A stretch of DNA of 64,000 nucleotides. Source: Lactuca virosa. Its lineage: Eukaryota > Streptophyta > Magnoliopsida > Asterales > Asteraceae. The translations under genes and the position numbers were made by a program. This document shows positions 30,504-41,480 of the stretch, piece by piece. The stretch spans positions 252,450,226 to 252,514,225 of the forward strand of contig CAKMRJ010005523.1 of assembly GCA_928212115.1 (NCBI GenBank), written 5' to 3'. The notes below the pieces were generated by a model. The model made no database searches. It was not told the origin of the DNA and was given only the letters and a program-made list of their open reading frames with translations. Position 1 is the first letter of the stretch. The number at the start of each line of letters is the position of its first letter.

Positions 30504-31720
30504 GGGTCATTAGCCTCCCTTAGTCTCCCTTATAGCCCCTTGTGAGTCTAGAAACCCTAAATCGTCGTTTTTCTCTCTTCTTGTGTGATATTAAGCCTTG
30601 TGGTGAATTGTGGAAGGAAGATCTTGAAGTACTCAAGCTTGGAACAAGAGGAAGGATGTAGATCCAAGTTCTTCTTCATCTTAACACCGTTTTTGAGGTA
30701 ACAAGTTGTTACCTTGACCTTCTTCTATCTAGATCTATGCATGTATGAGATTAGGGCCACTTTGGCAATGTTGATATGTTATTTTGGGTATTAGGCGTGA
30801 TCTGAAGTTGCAACTTCCGATATAGGCTTATCTTGGCCTGTAAGATCATAAAGTTTCAGCCTTTGGTGAGTTAAATACCTTCTTCATCCCTTAGAACCTT
30901 TCTTTAGCTTGATTTGGGCCATTATCACCTTGCATGTACGTAAAGTTTGCAACTTTACGTAAGAAGTATGCCTTAGGAGCTTAGATCTACATTATGGAGC
31001 TTTAAAGTGGCTTAAAATCATCTGGATGGAGAAAGGGCTGAAGGGACTCGATGAGTTGCATGACCAACTCGACGAGTCCGATGAAGATTGTCGTGCAAGG
31101 ATTTATGCATGGACTCAACGAGTCAGTAGGGTGACTCGACGAGTCGGATAGGGTTTTCCCGAAATTCGGACATGCATGAACTCGGCGAGTTGCAGGGAAA
31201 CTCGACGAGTCAACCTGGGGTTTCACGACTTCTTGAGTTCAGGAAGGACTCGACGAGTCGGTGAACTGCACTCGGCAAGTCAGGTCAACATGGACTGTTG
31301 ACCTTGACCATTGACTTGGACTTTGACCAAGGGTTGACTAGTTGACTTCTGAGGTATTTTGGTAAATTCAAAATTTATGGAAATGGTCATATGGAAAATA
31401 TAGGTGGTGGAGTTCGTGGTCGTGGTTCGAGAGTTTAAGTTGATCACTTCAATTCGACAGTTGAGAGGTGAGTTGTCCTCACTATAATAAGGGGTCTAAG
31501 GCACCAAGGCCGGCCCATAGGATTTGATATCCTAAGTAGTTATTGATATGTTGAGTATGTGTTAGCTATGAATGCTAGTTGTTATGCTAGAAGGTAGATC
31601 TGTAGGTCTACCTTTGTTACTACCTGATTATCTGTATGTGCATTAGTTTCGTTATATGTCGATATATTATGTGGGTTGGGTTGAGGTTATACCACTCCGT
31701 GCGGTAGCCAACAAACCCTA

Positions 31721-31993
31721 GAGTATTCCAGATATCAGCTGAGGGCCAGGCGGGGAATGCCAGACTCATACTGAGGACTCGGGAGCATTCCAGATACGAG
31801 CTGAGGGCCGGGTAGGGCATGCCAGGCTCGTACTGTGGGCTCGGGAGCATTCCAGATACGAGCTGAGGGTCGGGTAGGGCATACCAGACTCGTACTATGG
31901 GCTCGGTGGCAATCCAGATGAGAGCTGAGGGCCCGGAAGGCATTCCAGACTCACACTGTGAGACCAGGGGTATTCCAGTCTGTAAAGCTGTGG
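31721..31993 (+). repeat. 62-bp minisatellite in Gypsy E LTR, about 4.5 units
   Basis: Units begin 'attccagatacgagctgagg' and end near 'tgtgggctcgg'. Units start near 31724, 31790, 31850, 31912 and 31973 (partial). The 3' LTR has the same array (63037-63310). Open frames over it on either strand are repeat artefacts. Confidence 0.85.
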
Positions 31994-32272
31994 ACCCAGT
32001 ACATGCTGTTATTTGTATATGTGTTATTTGCTGTGTATCGGTATTTTGGTGGAACTCACTAAGCTTTGGTCTTACAGTTTTAGTTTTGTTTCAAGTACAT
32101 CAGATGATCGCGGGAAGGCAAAGGTGTGATCGTACAACTCCTCATGATTATGACTTGTTTCTGGGATACTCTGATATTATACTATTTTGAAAACAAGTTT
32201 TGTAATGTTTAATGGTTTTGAAATGTTTTGAAAAAGTTTAAATTTGGCATGATTTTTATGAGTGTTACAAGT

Positions 32273-32285
32273 TGGTATCAGAGCC
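32273..32285 (+). other. Primer binding site of Gypsy E (initiator Met-tRNA)
   Basis: TGGTATCAGAGCC lies three bases after the 5' LTR end. Confidence 0.9.
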
Positions 32286-32510
32286 TTGGTTTGAGTGAAT
32301 TGGAGGAACACTTGTGTGAATCCAATCTCAAACTAAGGAAAAGATTTCAAAATGATTTTTCAAAAAGTTTTTCAAAACATCAAAGGAGGATGCACGGTGT
32401 ACGATCAGCCGAAGCCAGTAAGTAGACCCCAAAAATACCATACGGTTATTTGATATTGTGATATGTTAGAACAACATGCTAGTACTAGGCTAGGGAATCT
32501 TCAGGAATTG
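32286..32510 (+). other. Gypsy E leader, truncated
   Basis: About 225 bp of non-coding leader follow the primer site. It stops near 'gaattgcatgatagaa', where Copia leader sequence begins. The gag start that should follow is missing, lost in or before the Copia insertion. Confidence 0.6.
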
Positions 32511-32995
32511 CATGATAGAATTACTTGCAAGATAATTCAACAATTCAACAATTAATTCAAATAATTAATTATTAACCAATTAATTTAATGATTATCTAAA
32601 TTTGACCTAGTCAATATTACTTGCAAGATAATTCAACAATTAATTCAAATAATTAATTATTATCAGATAAGGAAATTATTATTTAAACAAATGGTAATTA
32701 TCTTTTGTTTTGTCAAGGATATAGCTAAATAGGTGATAAAATTCGGAATTTATTAAACCAAAACGATTTAGGTAACAATCCTTAAGCAAAACAACAAGAA
32801 ATCCCGAAAATCACTCTGACAGACGCTCCGACTCGCCGAGTCCCTTTATGGACTCGTCGAGTTCATCCTACTCGTCGAGTCCACAATGGGACTCGCCGAG
32901 TATGTCAGTCAGAGGGCAGAAAAATCGATTTTTGAAGACTTGAACAAATAATCAAAGCATCAATTCAATAGAAATCAACCAGGCTCTGATACCAC
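32511..32995 (-). repeat. Partial second Copia leader with primer site
   Basis: It aligns with 39660-40083, including four ACTCGNCGAGT-type palindromes (32828-32900) and the GGCTCTGATACCA primer-site complement (32982-32994). Its left part carries an extra short tandem duplication of 'acttgcaagataattcaaca'. It is cut at about 32511. Confidence 0.75.
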
Positions 32996-33768
32996 TGATG
33001 GGTTTGAGCCATAAGAACTTTCCTATGTGCACATGCAAACCCTAATGCTTGGATCTAGGTTTCTCTAATTTAACATGCAATTTATCCAAGTCTTGCAAAC
33101 CCTAGATCTAGTGTATACAATTCAAATTGACATTAGAAAACCAGATCTAGATGAATACCTTTTGTAGCTTGCTTAATTCTTCTTGTTCTTGGAGCTTAGA
33201 GTCACAATTGTCACTCCTCTAATGGCTTACAAACACCAACTAGCAAGAAGATGATTTGGAGAGAGGATGTAGGCACAAAATCGGCTCTAGGAACTCCTTA
33301 GGGTTTCTGGTAGCCGATTTCTGTAGCCCCTGGGTTCCTTAAATCCTTGAGCTGCTAGGGTTACAGCCTGAAACCCTAATTGGATTACTTAGGCCTTAAG
33401 CAGTCCAAGGATCCTTCTAGATTAGGGCTTGGACGAATTCAAGGAGTCCATACACCTTAATTTCGTCCACCCCATGATCCATAAGTATCCACAGCCCAAA
33501 ACCAACTATCACACAATTGACAGTTCTAGTCCCCTTTATTTAATTAATCTCTTTTAGCCACAAAATCAATTCTTGTCTAATATTAATTAAACTATATGAT
33601 TTCTCCTTTAATATATTAATCATATAATATATTAATAAAACCATAATAACCTCTTTATATATAAATCATCCTATCATGTTGCTTTGGTGAATGCAACCCA
33701 AAAGGACCATGCACAACCGGGTCAAATACTTACCAAATATAGTTACGGGTTTAGACACTAATCCAATA
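32996..33768 (-). repeat. Copia B 3' LTR
   Basis: 773 bp, starting TATTGGATTAG (a G-to-A change at the second base of the usual TG) at 33768 and ending CCATCA at 32996. The purine tract CCAAGTGGGAGAC lies directly upstream (33782-33769). It aligns with the LTR at 40084-40851. Confidence 0.88.
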
Positions 33769-34640
33769 GTCTCCCACTTGGATAAGTCTAGTAACTATAA
33801 TGTAAGCATATTCCGATTAGCAATCGTAGCTCTCAAAGACGCTGTCGAACTCTGATCTCATCAGCAACCTGTCCTTTAGATAAGGGATCGTATAGTCCTC
33901 TGTTCTAGATATCGTGCGAACAATTACATGGAACAGAGTCATACTTATTGTCCAGCAGTTTGTTTCTCGATCTCAGATTTATTTGACATAGAACTTAATT
34001 GAACACATCAATTCAGTCCTGACCGGGCTCGGCACATAAGTCAAATAAAATCATCGAGGGGCCCTGATATCGCTTTTACCCTCTTAGGATAAAAGGAACA
34101 GATAAACTTCGACTTATATGCATTTACTACCCACTAATCAAATCATACACAACAATGCGTTTTATAACATCAAGTTACTGATGCGTTTACGCATTATCAA
34201 TGCACAACCAACTAGCAAACAATAAACCATATATCTAGGTTTTAAGACCATATGATATTACCGTCTTGCGATCACTCGTGATATATTCCATGAAGTGATT
34301 CCAGCAAGCGTGGGTTTATTCCAATGCTCAAATCAAGTTCATAAGCATTCATGAACGTTGTAGCAAACCTTTGCTATGTCTAATACATTTTATATACATT
34401 CTACACACCAATTCATGGCAGTCTTCATTCATATCTACTCCCAACATATGAACGACTGTGGACGGTTTGAAAAATTCGATTATTATCAAATAATTCAATT
34501 ATTCAGGAAGTCAAAACATGCAAAATGAAACAATAGGTAAATGATTAACATAAGACAGTAACATTACTAATAAATAATACTCTTTTTATTTAATCATCAA
34601 ATGTTAATTACAATTTATCTATTACACGTTTCTAAACTAT
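33769..34640 (-). other. Copia B 3' untranslated domain
   Basis: 870 bp of non-coding sequence lie between RNase H and the LTR, homologous to 2900-3678 in inverse orientation. Conservation of this long non-coding domain in two diverged copies suggests a role in the RNA, for example packaging. No open frame is supported. Confidence 0.6.
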
Positions 34641-36197
34641 CTAATCTAAACTAATATTGCCCTTCAGCCCGATGCTCCTAGCGTGATTCAAGTGCTTAAC
34701 CCTACTCAGTCCCTTCGTAAGCGGATCTGTTGGGTTATCCTCTGACGATACCCTCTTCACTACGAGGAGTCCTTCTTCCACCCGATGTCGAATAAAGTGA
34801 TATTTTCTGTCAATATGTCGAGATCTACCGTGATCTCTTGGTTCCTTGGTCAAGACAACCGCTCCCTCATTATCACAGAAAATTTCCATGGGCTCCTTTA
34901 TGGCTGGCACAACTCCAAGGTCTCCAAAGAAGTTCTTCAACCATATTGCCTCCTTTGACGCTTCACTTGCTGCGATGTACTCTGATTCGCACGTTGAATC
35001 AGCTACGGTCTCCTGTTTGGAACTTTTCCAAGTCACTGCTCCTCCATTGAGGGTAAAGACCCATCCCGACTGCGAATGGTAGTTGTCTTTATCGGTCTGA
35101 AAACTGGCGTCGCTGTACCCTCGCACTTTTAAGTCATCACTCCCACCGAGGACTAGAAACCATTCCTTGGTCCTCCTAAGGTACTTACGAATGTTCTTGA
35201 CTGCGATCCAATGCGCTCTGCCAGGGTTCCCTTGATATCTGCTGACCATGCTCAAAGCGAAGGCTACATCAGGGCGAGTACAAGTCATAGAATACATGAT
35301 TGAGCCAACTGCGCAAGTGTATGGTACTCGGCTCATCTCTGCTATCTCGACTTCAGTACTCGGACTCTGAGTTTTACTCAACTTGGCATTACTCTGGATT
35401 GGTAACTCCCCTTTCTTTGAATTCTCCATACTAAAACGTTTTAGTACCTTGTCCAAGTAAGTATTCTGACTAAGTCCTATTAGTCTCTTACTTCTGTCTC
35501 TCACTATCCTTATTCCCAGAATATAGGAAGCCTCTCCGAGGTCCTTCATAGCAAAGCACTTCCCGAGCCAGGACTTAACCTCCTGCAGTATCGGGATGTC
35601 GTTTCCTATGAGTAATATGTCATCGACATACAATACGAGAAAGCTTACTACACTCCCACTGGCTTTGACATATACACACGATTCATCTTCGCTTCGCAGA
35701 AAACCAAACTCTTTGACCTTCTCGTCGAAACAAAGATTCCATCTACGAGACGCTTGCTTAAGTCCATAAATAGACTTCTCAAGCTTACACACTCTATTGG
35801 GATGCTTCGCATTGACAAAACCCTCTGGCTGAGCCATGTAAACATCCTCAGCCAACTTCCCATTAAGGAAAGCAGTTTTGACATCCATCTGCCATATTTC
35901 ATAGTCATGAAATGCAGCAATGGCCAGCATCACCCTGATAGACTTTATCTTCGCAACTGGTGAGAAGGTTTCGTCGTAGTCAACTCCAGGAGTTTGAGTG
36001 AAACCCTTCGCAACCAATCGCGCCTTATAAGTGTGCACGTTTCCATCCACGTCAGTCTTCTTCTTGAAGATCCACTTGCACCCGACCGTCTTACGACCTG
36101 GTACATTGTCAACCAAATTCCAAACTTGGTTGTCATACATGGATTGAATCTCGCTGTCCATAGCCTCTTTCCATTTCGCAGACTCTGGGCCTGCCAT
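34641..36197 (-). CDS. Copia B reverse transcriptase-RNase H, uninterrupted
   Basis: The 518-codon frame from MAGPESAKWKEAMDSEIQSM contains CKWIFKKKTDVDGNVHTYKA, FSPVAKIKSIR, the DVKTAFLNG block, the catalytic LYVDDILLIG, MKDLGEASYILGI, and the RNase H blocks VRGYSDASFQTD, SKQETVADSTCESEYIA and CDNEGAVVLTKEPR. It ends ADPLTKGL-like (NPTDPLTKGL). It differs from the copy at 3908-5788 at only a few residues but lacks the RNase H duplication. The start is set by the first Met in the open frame; the natural product is a polyprotein fragment, so this is not a true initiation site. Upstream domains are broken. Confidence 0.88.
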   Translation of the reverse strand: MAGPESAKWKEAMDSEIQSMYDNQVWNLVDNVPGRKTVGCKWIFKKKTDVDGNVHTYKARLVAKGFTQTPGVDYDETFSPVAKIKSIRVMLAIAAFHDYEIWQMDVKTAFLNGKLAEDVYMAQPEGFVNAKHPNRVCKLEKSIYGLKQASRRWNLCFDEKVKEFGFLRSEDESCVYVKASGSVVSFLVLYVDDILLIGNDIPILQEVKSWLGKCFAMKDLGEASYILGIRIVRDRSKRLIGLSQNTYLDKVLKRFSMENSKKGELPIQSNAKLSKTQSPSTEVEIAEMSRVPYTCAVGSIMYSMTCTRPDVAFALSMVSRYQGNPGRAHWIAVKNIRKYLRRTKEWFLVLGGSDDLKVRGYSDASFQTDKDNYHSQSGWVFTLNGGAVTWKSSKQETVADSTCESEYIAASEASKEAIWLKNFFGDLGVVPAIKEPMEIFCDNEGAVVLTKEPRDHGRSRHIDRKYHFIRHRVEEGLLVVKRVSSEDNPTDPLTKGLSRVKHLNHARSIGLKGNISLD

Positions 36198-37303
36198 GGC
36201 TTCCTTATAGCTGTTAGGTTCGTATATTCACTAGCGTGCTATCACTAATGAACGTATCCCCTTCTGTAGTAATATGAAAACCATAAAACTGGGGTGGAAC
36301 ACTAACTCTTTCGGAACGTCAAAGAGGTAAGGACTCGTCAATCGGGTCAACCAGAGTTTCCTCCTATGGTTGAGCGCCAATGTTAGAGGTTCCTTCATCG
36401 CTCAACTCTTGAAGCTCTTCAAGATCGATTTGCCTCCCACTGTCTCCTTGGCTTATGAGTTCTCACTCTCGGAAAACTTCTCTCCTCGCAACGAAGACAA
36501 CATTGTCACTTGGTCTGTAGAAGAGATATCCAAAGGATTTGTGTGGGTAGCCGATGAAAATACATCGCTCACTACGAGGTTCGAGCTTGTCGTGAGTCTC
36601 TCGTCTTACGAAACCTCGCAACCCCAAACTTTGATATGTGCCAACGAGGGAGCTTTCCCTGTCCACATCTCGTGAGGTGTTTTGGAAACCTTTTCGTAGG
36701 GACTAAGTTAAGGATATGGGCGGCAGTCTCTAAGGCATACCCCCAGAATGAGATAGGTAGCGAAGCACGACTCATCATGGAACAAACCATGTCTAGCAAG
36801 GTTCGATTACGCCTCTCAGCTACACCATTCAATTGTGGTGTCCTAGGTGGCGTCAATTGCGAAACTATTCTGCATTCCTTGAGGTAGTCGTGGAATTTAA
36901 GACTTAGGTACTCTCCACCTCGATCAGATCGAAGCATCTTGATTTTCCTGCCCAACTGATTCTCCACTTCTTGTTTAAACTCTTTGAACTTTTCAAAGGT
37001 TTCCGACTTGTGCTTGATTAAGTATATATACCCATATCTGCTATAATCGTCTATAAAAGTCACATAGAAGCGATTCGCATCCCTTGTGGTGGATCTAAAG
37101 GGTCCACATACATCTGTATGTATGAGATCCAATAAACCCTCACCCCTCGCACAAGTGCCAGTGAAGGGTGACTTGGTCATCTTTCCAAGTAAACAAGACT
37201 CACACACGTCATCGTCCCTAAGGTCGAATGACTCCAACATTCCATCCTTTTGGAGTTGGGCTATGCCTTTCTTGTTGACATGTCCAAGATGACAATGCCA
37301 CAA
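36198..37303 (-). pseudogene. Copia B integrase and linker, frameshifted
   Basis: The frame 37303-36572 starts MWHCHLGHVNKKG and has CESCLLGKMTKSPF, so the zinc-site cysteines are intact. It has the core blocks FIDDYSRYGYIYL, LRSDRGGEY and QLNGVAERRNRTLLD. It shifts frame near 36690, where the related copy reads TPHEMWTGKAPS. The remaining C-terminus and linker are in frame 36666-36463 and beyond. Confidence 0.83.
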
Positions 37304-38661
37304 TCATGCTTTATCCATACCATTGGAAGAATCCACACACAACACATCATTTCCTAAGTTATCTACAACCATCACAGTTTCATATATTCCATTACAAGGA
37401 AATGCTTCAAAATATAAAACATTATTAAAATAAGCATAAATAGAACCCTTTTCATTATCAAATGAATATCTAAAACCTTGTCTATATAAACCATGAAATG
37501 ATGTTTGTAGCCATATCTGGCGAATAACAACAATTGTTTAAATTCAAATCTAATCCAACACTAAGGAGTATACTCCAATCTTGGTGGCAAGCGACGTTCT
37601 TCTGTTTCCTATGATCAGATTCATCCTTCCATGCTCCACATCCCTATTTCTTCTTAGTCCTTTGCAAATCAGAACATATGTGATAACCACATCATGTATC
37701 AAGAACCCAAGAAGTAGCATGTGATAAACCATTAGATTTAATTGTGTAAATACCTGCAAAAGATGGCTTGATCTTCCCATCCTTGATGGCCTGCAGATAT
37801 TCTGGGCAGCTTCTCTTCCAATGCCCTATCTTGTGACAGTAGTGGCACTCTGCCTCCTTAAGGTTAGGGTTGGGTTTAGCAGAACCAACTTTGGTTCCAC
37901 TAGAAGAGGTGCCATCTTGGGACTTTCCCTTGTGGTGACCCTTGAGGGAGCCTTCCTCTTCTTACCCTTCCCTTGCCCTATTGCCAAGACAGGGGCAGCA
38001 GCGGGAGTAGGAGTTGATGCAACAAATTTGTCTTTGAGGTTGCTCTCAGCAGTCCTTAACAAGCCCTGAAGCTTGCTCAAAGAGACCTCCTCCTTATTCA
38101 TGTGGTAGGTCATGCGAAACTGGCTATAGCAGGAAGGCAATGAGTGAAGGATAATGTCAATTGCTAGCTCTTCATCGAAGTTCACATTCAACTTCAGCAG
38201 GCGATCGACATATCTTTGCATCTTTTGCAGATGAGCGGTAAGGGACTCTCCATTACCCATTTTGGTAGTGATCATCGAAGTGATGATCTCGTACCTCTCT
38301 TGCCTGGCGCTCTGGTGGTAGCGTTCCAGCAGATCCTGATGCATCTCATAGGGGTACTTGTCCTCATAGGACTTCTGGAGTTCTTCAGTCATAGTCGCTA
38401 GCATGATGCAATGGACTTTTGTAGCATCACGCTCATGGGCCTCATAGGCCGTGATCTCTTCAGCGGTAGCAGTATCGATGTCAATCTACTTTAGCTTCTC
38501 ATCGAGGACATATTCTTTGTCCTCGTAGCGAGTGACCATGCGAATGTTGCGGATCCAATTACTGAAATTGGTCCCATCAAAGATCACTTTCCCACACAAG
38601 TTCATGAGTGAGAATGAACCAGAGGAGTTTGACCCAGAAGCGTTGTTGTTTGCGTTCGACA
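37304..38661 (-). pseudogene. Copia B gag and protease, multiple breaks
   Basis: The gag starts near 38661 (ATGTCGAACGCAAAC). It has a TAG near 38488-38490 and an open core 38404-37826 (ESLTAHLQKMQRYVDRLLKL, basic linker IGQGKGKKRKAPSR), then shifts frame before the zinc knuckle. The knuckle and protease are in other frames (to 37550), with large parts corrupted. A TGA precedes the integrase WHC motif, as in copy A. Confidence 0.75.
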
Positions 38662-39452
38662 TCTGAAAAGGAAAAAGAACAAAGTTGATTAGAAAATGAA
38701 TTTCCCAAATTAATCACCCAAATAAAAAATTAGGGCTAGGAACCAACAACATTTTTCACAAATTAGAAAAGGGATGCCGTAATCTAACAAGTAAATAATT
38801 TGAAGGCAAGTGAATGTCGATTCACTAATTCTCCACCATGAAAAACGAAAAAGAGATTAGGTTTTAAATGTATTGAAAAACTCCTAGATCCTTTGAGATA
38901 CATTGAACTTTTCAATGGCATGTTTAAATCTCGATATGCCCCTCTAGTTTGTGACTGGGATGCCGAGGATCACAAAGTGGGTGTGAATAACCATGCAAAT
39001 GTACATGGTGCCCTCATTGTTACAGTCACCTATTCGATGTGCCGGTTAACCACACACGCTCCATCGAACTATGACAAACAATGAGTCACCCTTTGCCACC
39101 TTTGCTTAGAAACCAATTAATGTGCCGGTTAACCACACACACTCCATTAACATCTTAGCAAGGGTACAAAGTGTAATTTCATGGAATTGCATCAATTCAC
39201 TTTTTCCTATAGTAACTAAGATTGAGAATTTTGTAAAAACTTTAGTTACTTTATTAGATTCATTATACTTTTAATGAGGAAAGGTTTGCCTGATCCTACC
39301 CGTTCGACTAACGACCCTCCACCAATCAAGGAAGCGGTGGGTGAGAATGGACACCCATTAAACGGCCATTTTATAGGCCATAACCTTATACCCCCTTATA
39401 GATCGGCTTCGTGAATGAGGCCTACTAACGGTAAGACTAGCATTTAAGTTAT

Positions 39453-39488
<36 letters not shown>

Positions 39489-40069
39489 TAATCTTATAAT
39501 ATTATAAGTATAAGGTTGAATTTTAAAACTTGTAAAATTCTAAGGTTTGAAATTTAAATAGTTCAAATTAAAACTTTTAATCACAAAACTTAAATTTCAA
39601 AACTTGAGGACAAGTTTTGAACTTTTCAAAACACAAAGGATCAAATAGCAAATAATATAAATTAACCAATTAATTTAATGATTATCTAAATTGACCTAGT
39701 CAATATTACTTGCAAGATAATTCAACAATTAATTCAAATAATCAATTATTATCAAATAAGGAAATTATTATTTAAAAAATGGTAATTATCTTTTGTTTTG
39801 TCAAGGATATAGCTAAATAGGTGATAAAATTCAGAATTTATTAAACCAAAACGATTTAGGTAACAATCCTTAAGCAAAACAGCAAGAAATCCCGAAAATC
39901 ACTCTGACAACGCTCCGACTCGCCGAGTCCCCTTTATGGACTCGTCGAGTTCATCCTACTCGTCGAGTCCACAATGGGACTCGCCGAGTCTGTCAGTCAG
40001 AGGGCAGAAAAAATCGATTTTTGAAGAATTGAACAAATAAACAAGCATCAATTCAATAGAAATCAACCA
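38662..40069 (-). other. Copia B 5' leader
   Basis: Non-coding, collinear with 8195-9608. It contains the (AC)n(AT)n tract at 39452-39489 and four ACTCGNCGAGT-type palindromes at 39917-39992. No gene. Confidence 0.65.
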
Positions 40070-40082
40070 GGCTCTGATACCA
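40070..40082 (-). other. Primer binding site of Copia B
   Basis: The minus strand reads TGGTATCAGAGCC, one base from the 5' LTR end. Initiator Met-tRNA type. Confidence 0.88.
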
Positions 40083-40083
40083 C

Positions 40084-40851
40084 TGATGGGTTTGAGCCAT
40101 AAGAACTTTCCTATGTGCACATGCAAACCCTAATGCTTGGATCTAGGTTTCTCTAATTAACATGCAATTTATCCAAGTCTTGCAAACCCTAGATCTAGTG
40201 TACAATTCAAATTGACATTAGAAAACCAGATCTAGATGAATACCTTTTGTAGCTTGCTTAATTCTTCTTGTTCTTCTTGAGCTTAGAGTCACAATTGTCA
40301 CTCCTCTAATGGCTTACAAACACCAGCTAGCAAGAAGATGATTTGGAGAGAGGATGTAGGCACAAAATCGGCTCTAGGAACTCCTTAGGGTTTCTGGTAG
40401 CCGATTTCTGTAGCCCCTGGGGTTCCTTAATATACTTGAGCTGTTAGGGTTACGCCTGAACCCCTAATTGGATAACTTAGGCCTTAAGCAGTCCAAGGAT
40501 CCTTCTAGATTAGGGGGTTGGACGAATTCAAGGAGTCCCATACATCTAATTTCGTCCCACCATGATCCATAAGGATCCACAGCCCAAAACCAACTATCAC
40601 ACAATTGACAGTTCTAGTCCCCTTTATTTAATTAATCTCTTTTAGCCACAGAATTAATTCTTGTCTAATATTAATTAAACTATATGATTTCTCCTTTAAT
40701 ATATTAATATATAATATATTAATAAACATAATCCTCCTTTCTATATAATCATCCTATCAAGTTGCTTTGGTGAAAGCAACCCAAAAGGACCATGCACAAC
40801 CGGGTCAAATACTTACCAAATATAGGTACGGGCTTAGACACTAATCCAACA
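40084..40851 (-). repeat. Copia B 5' LTR
   Basis: 768 bp with TGTTGGATTAG at 40851 and CCATCA at 40084. It differs from the 3' LTR by a modest number of substitutions and small indels. Gypsy E sequence (caggctcccgcgcc) begins at once to the right. Confidence 0.9.
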
Positions 40852-41480
40852 CAGGCTCCCGCGCCAGCTACACTGAGGATTACGGAGGGGAGACCAGGTG
40901 GAGCAGAGCCCCCGAAGGCTCAGGGAAGCGCCTTCCAGCTCACAGCAGAGGAGTCCAGAGCGGCACCAGATGTGGTTGTTGGTATGTTTCTGTCCCTTAT
41001 CTTATTGATTGTATATGTTTTATGCTTATCTGTTTATACCTGTGATTAGGTACATTTTAGTGAACTCTTTGCTTGCATTGGTTTTGTTTGACTCGGGGGT
41101 GAGTCGGTCATTTGTATCTCAGACGTTTAGTAGGGAGTTCAGTGTGCCAGTAGGAGAGCTAGAGTGTCCGTTGCGAGTCTCTAACTCTAACGAACACGGG
41201 GTTTCTGCTTCTTCGGTCTACCGGGGATGTGAGTTAGAGATCTTCGGAGTATCTTTTCCGATTGACTTGATTCCGATTCCCATGGGGGATGTGTGTGTGA
41301 TTGTGGGGATGGATTGGCTTAGTCGATTTGGTGCCATGATCGACTGCGAAGGTCAGCGGGTAGTGGTTCGAACCCTAAGTGGGGGAGAGTTGATTGTCTA
41401 TGGCGAGGGTACCAGAGTGGGATCAGGGTTTTGTTCAGCTGTCAAGGCTAGACAATATATTCAGCATGGGTGTGTTTGTT
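40852..41480 (+). pseudogene. Gypsy E gag end and protease, with possible 68-nt intron
   Basis: The C-terminal gag remnant reads TLRITEGRPGGAEPP to SRAAPDVVVG up to 40981. A candidate intron runs 40982-41049 (GTATGTTTCTG to TGTGATTAG). Joining resumes at GTACATTTTAGTG and, but for one missing T, gives the usual GTFLVNSL before the protease site LFDSGVSRSFV (the second residue of the usual DSGA is kept, Ala is Val). The protease continues with SFPIDLIPIPMGD, VIVGMDWLSRFGA and VKARQYIQHGC. The N-terminal gag is absent. Confidence 0.7.

Larger units (their letters stand above)
30294..32269 (+). repeat. Gypsy E 5' LTR
   Basis: The LTR runs TGTAATGCCCCG to GAGTGTTACA. It contains about twelve ACTCGNCGAGT-type palindromes (four at 30355-30455, the rest at 31045-31280), a TATTTAAA box near 30497, and a 62-bp minisatellite at 31721-31993. 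It aligns with 61613-63585 along its whole length. Confidence 0.92.
32511..40851 (-). mobile_element. Angela-like Copia copy B plus partial tandem second unit, inside Gypsy E
   Basis: On the minus strand the complete unit is 5' LTR (40851-40084), primer site, leader, gag, protease, integrase, RT, RNase H, 3' domain, and 3' LTR (33768-32996). The 3' LTR is followed by another primer site and about 470 bp of leader (32982-32511). The structure is therefore LTR-internal-LTR-partial internal. That is expected from unequal recombination between LTRs or a tandem insertion. Right of it Gypsy E resumes at the end of gag; left of it the E leader ends. No target duplication is visible at the outer ends. 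Confidence 0.85.

Noticed and set aside
31620..31943. Minus-strand frame of 107 residues with repeated peptide units, and similar frames at 62933-63294
   Set aside because: These are translations of the 62-bp minisatellite of the Gypsy E LTR. The repeat length happens to keep frames open.
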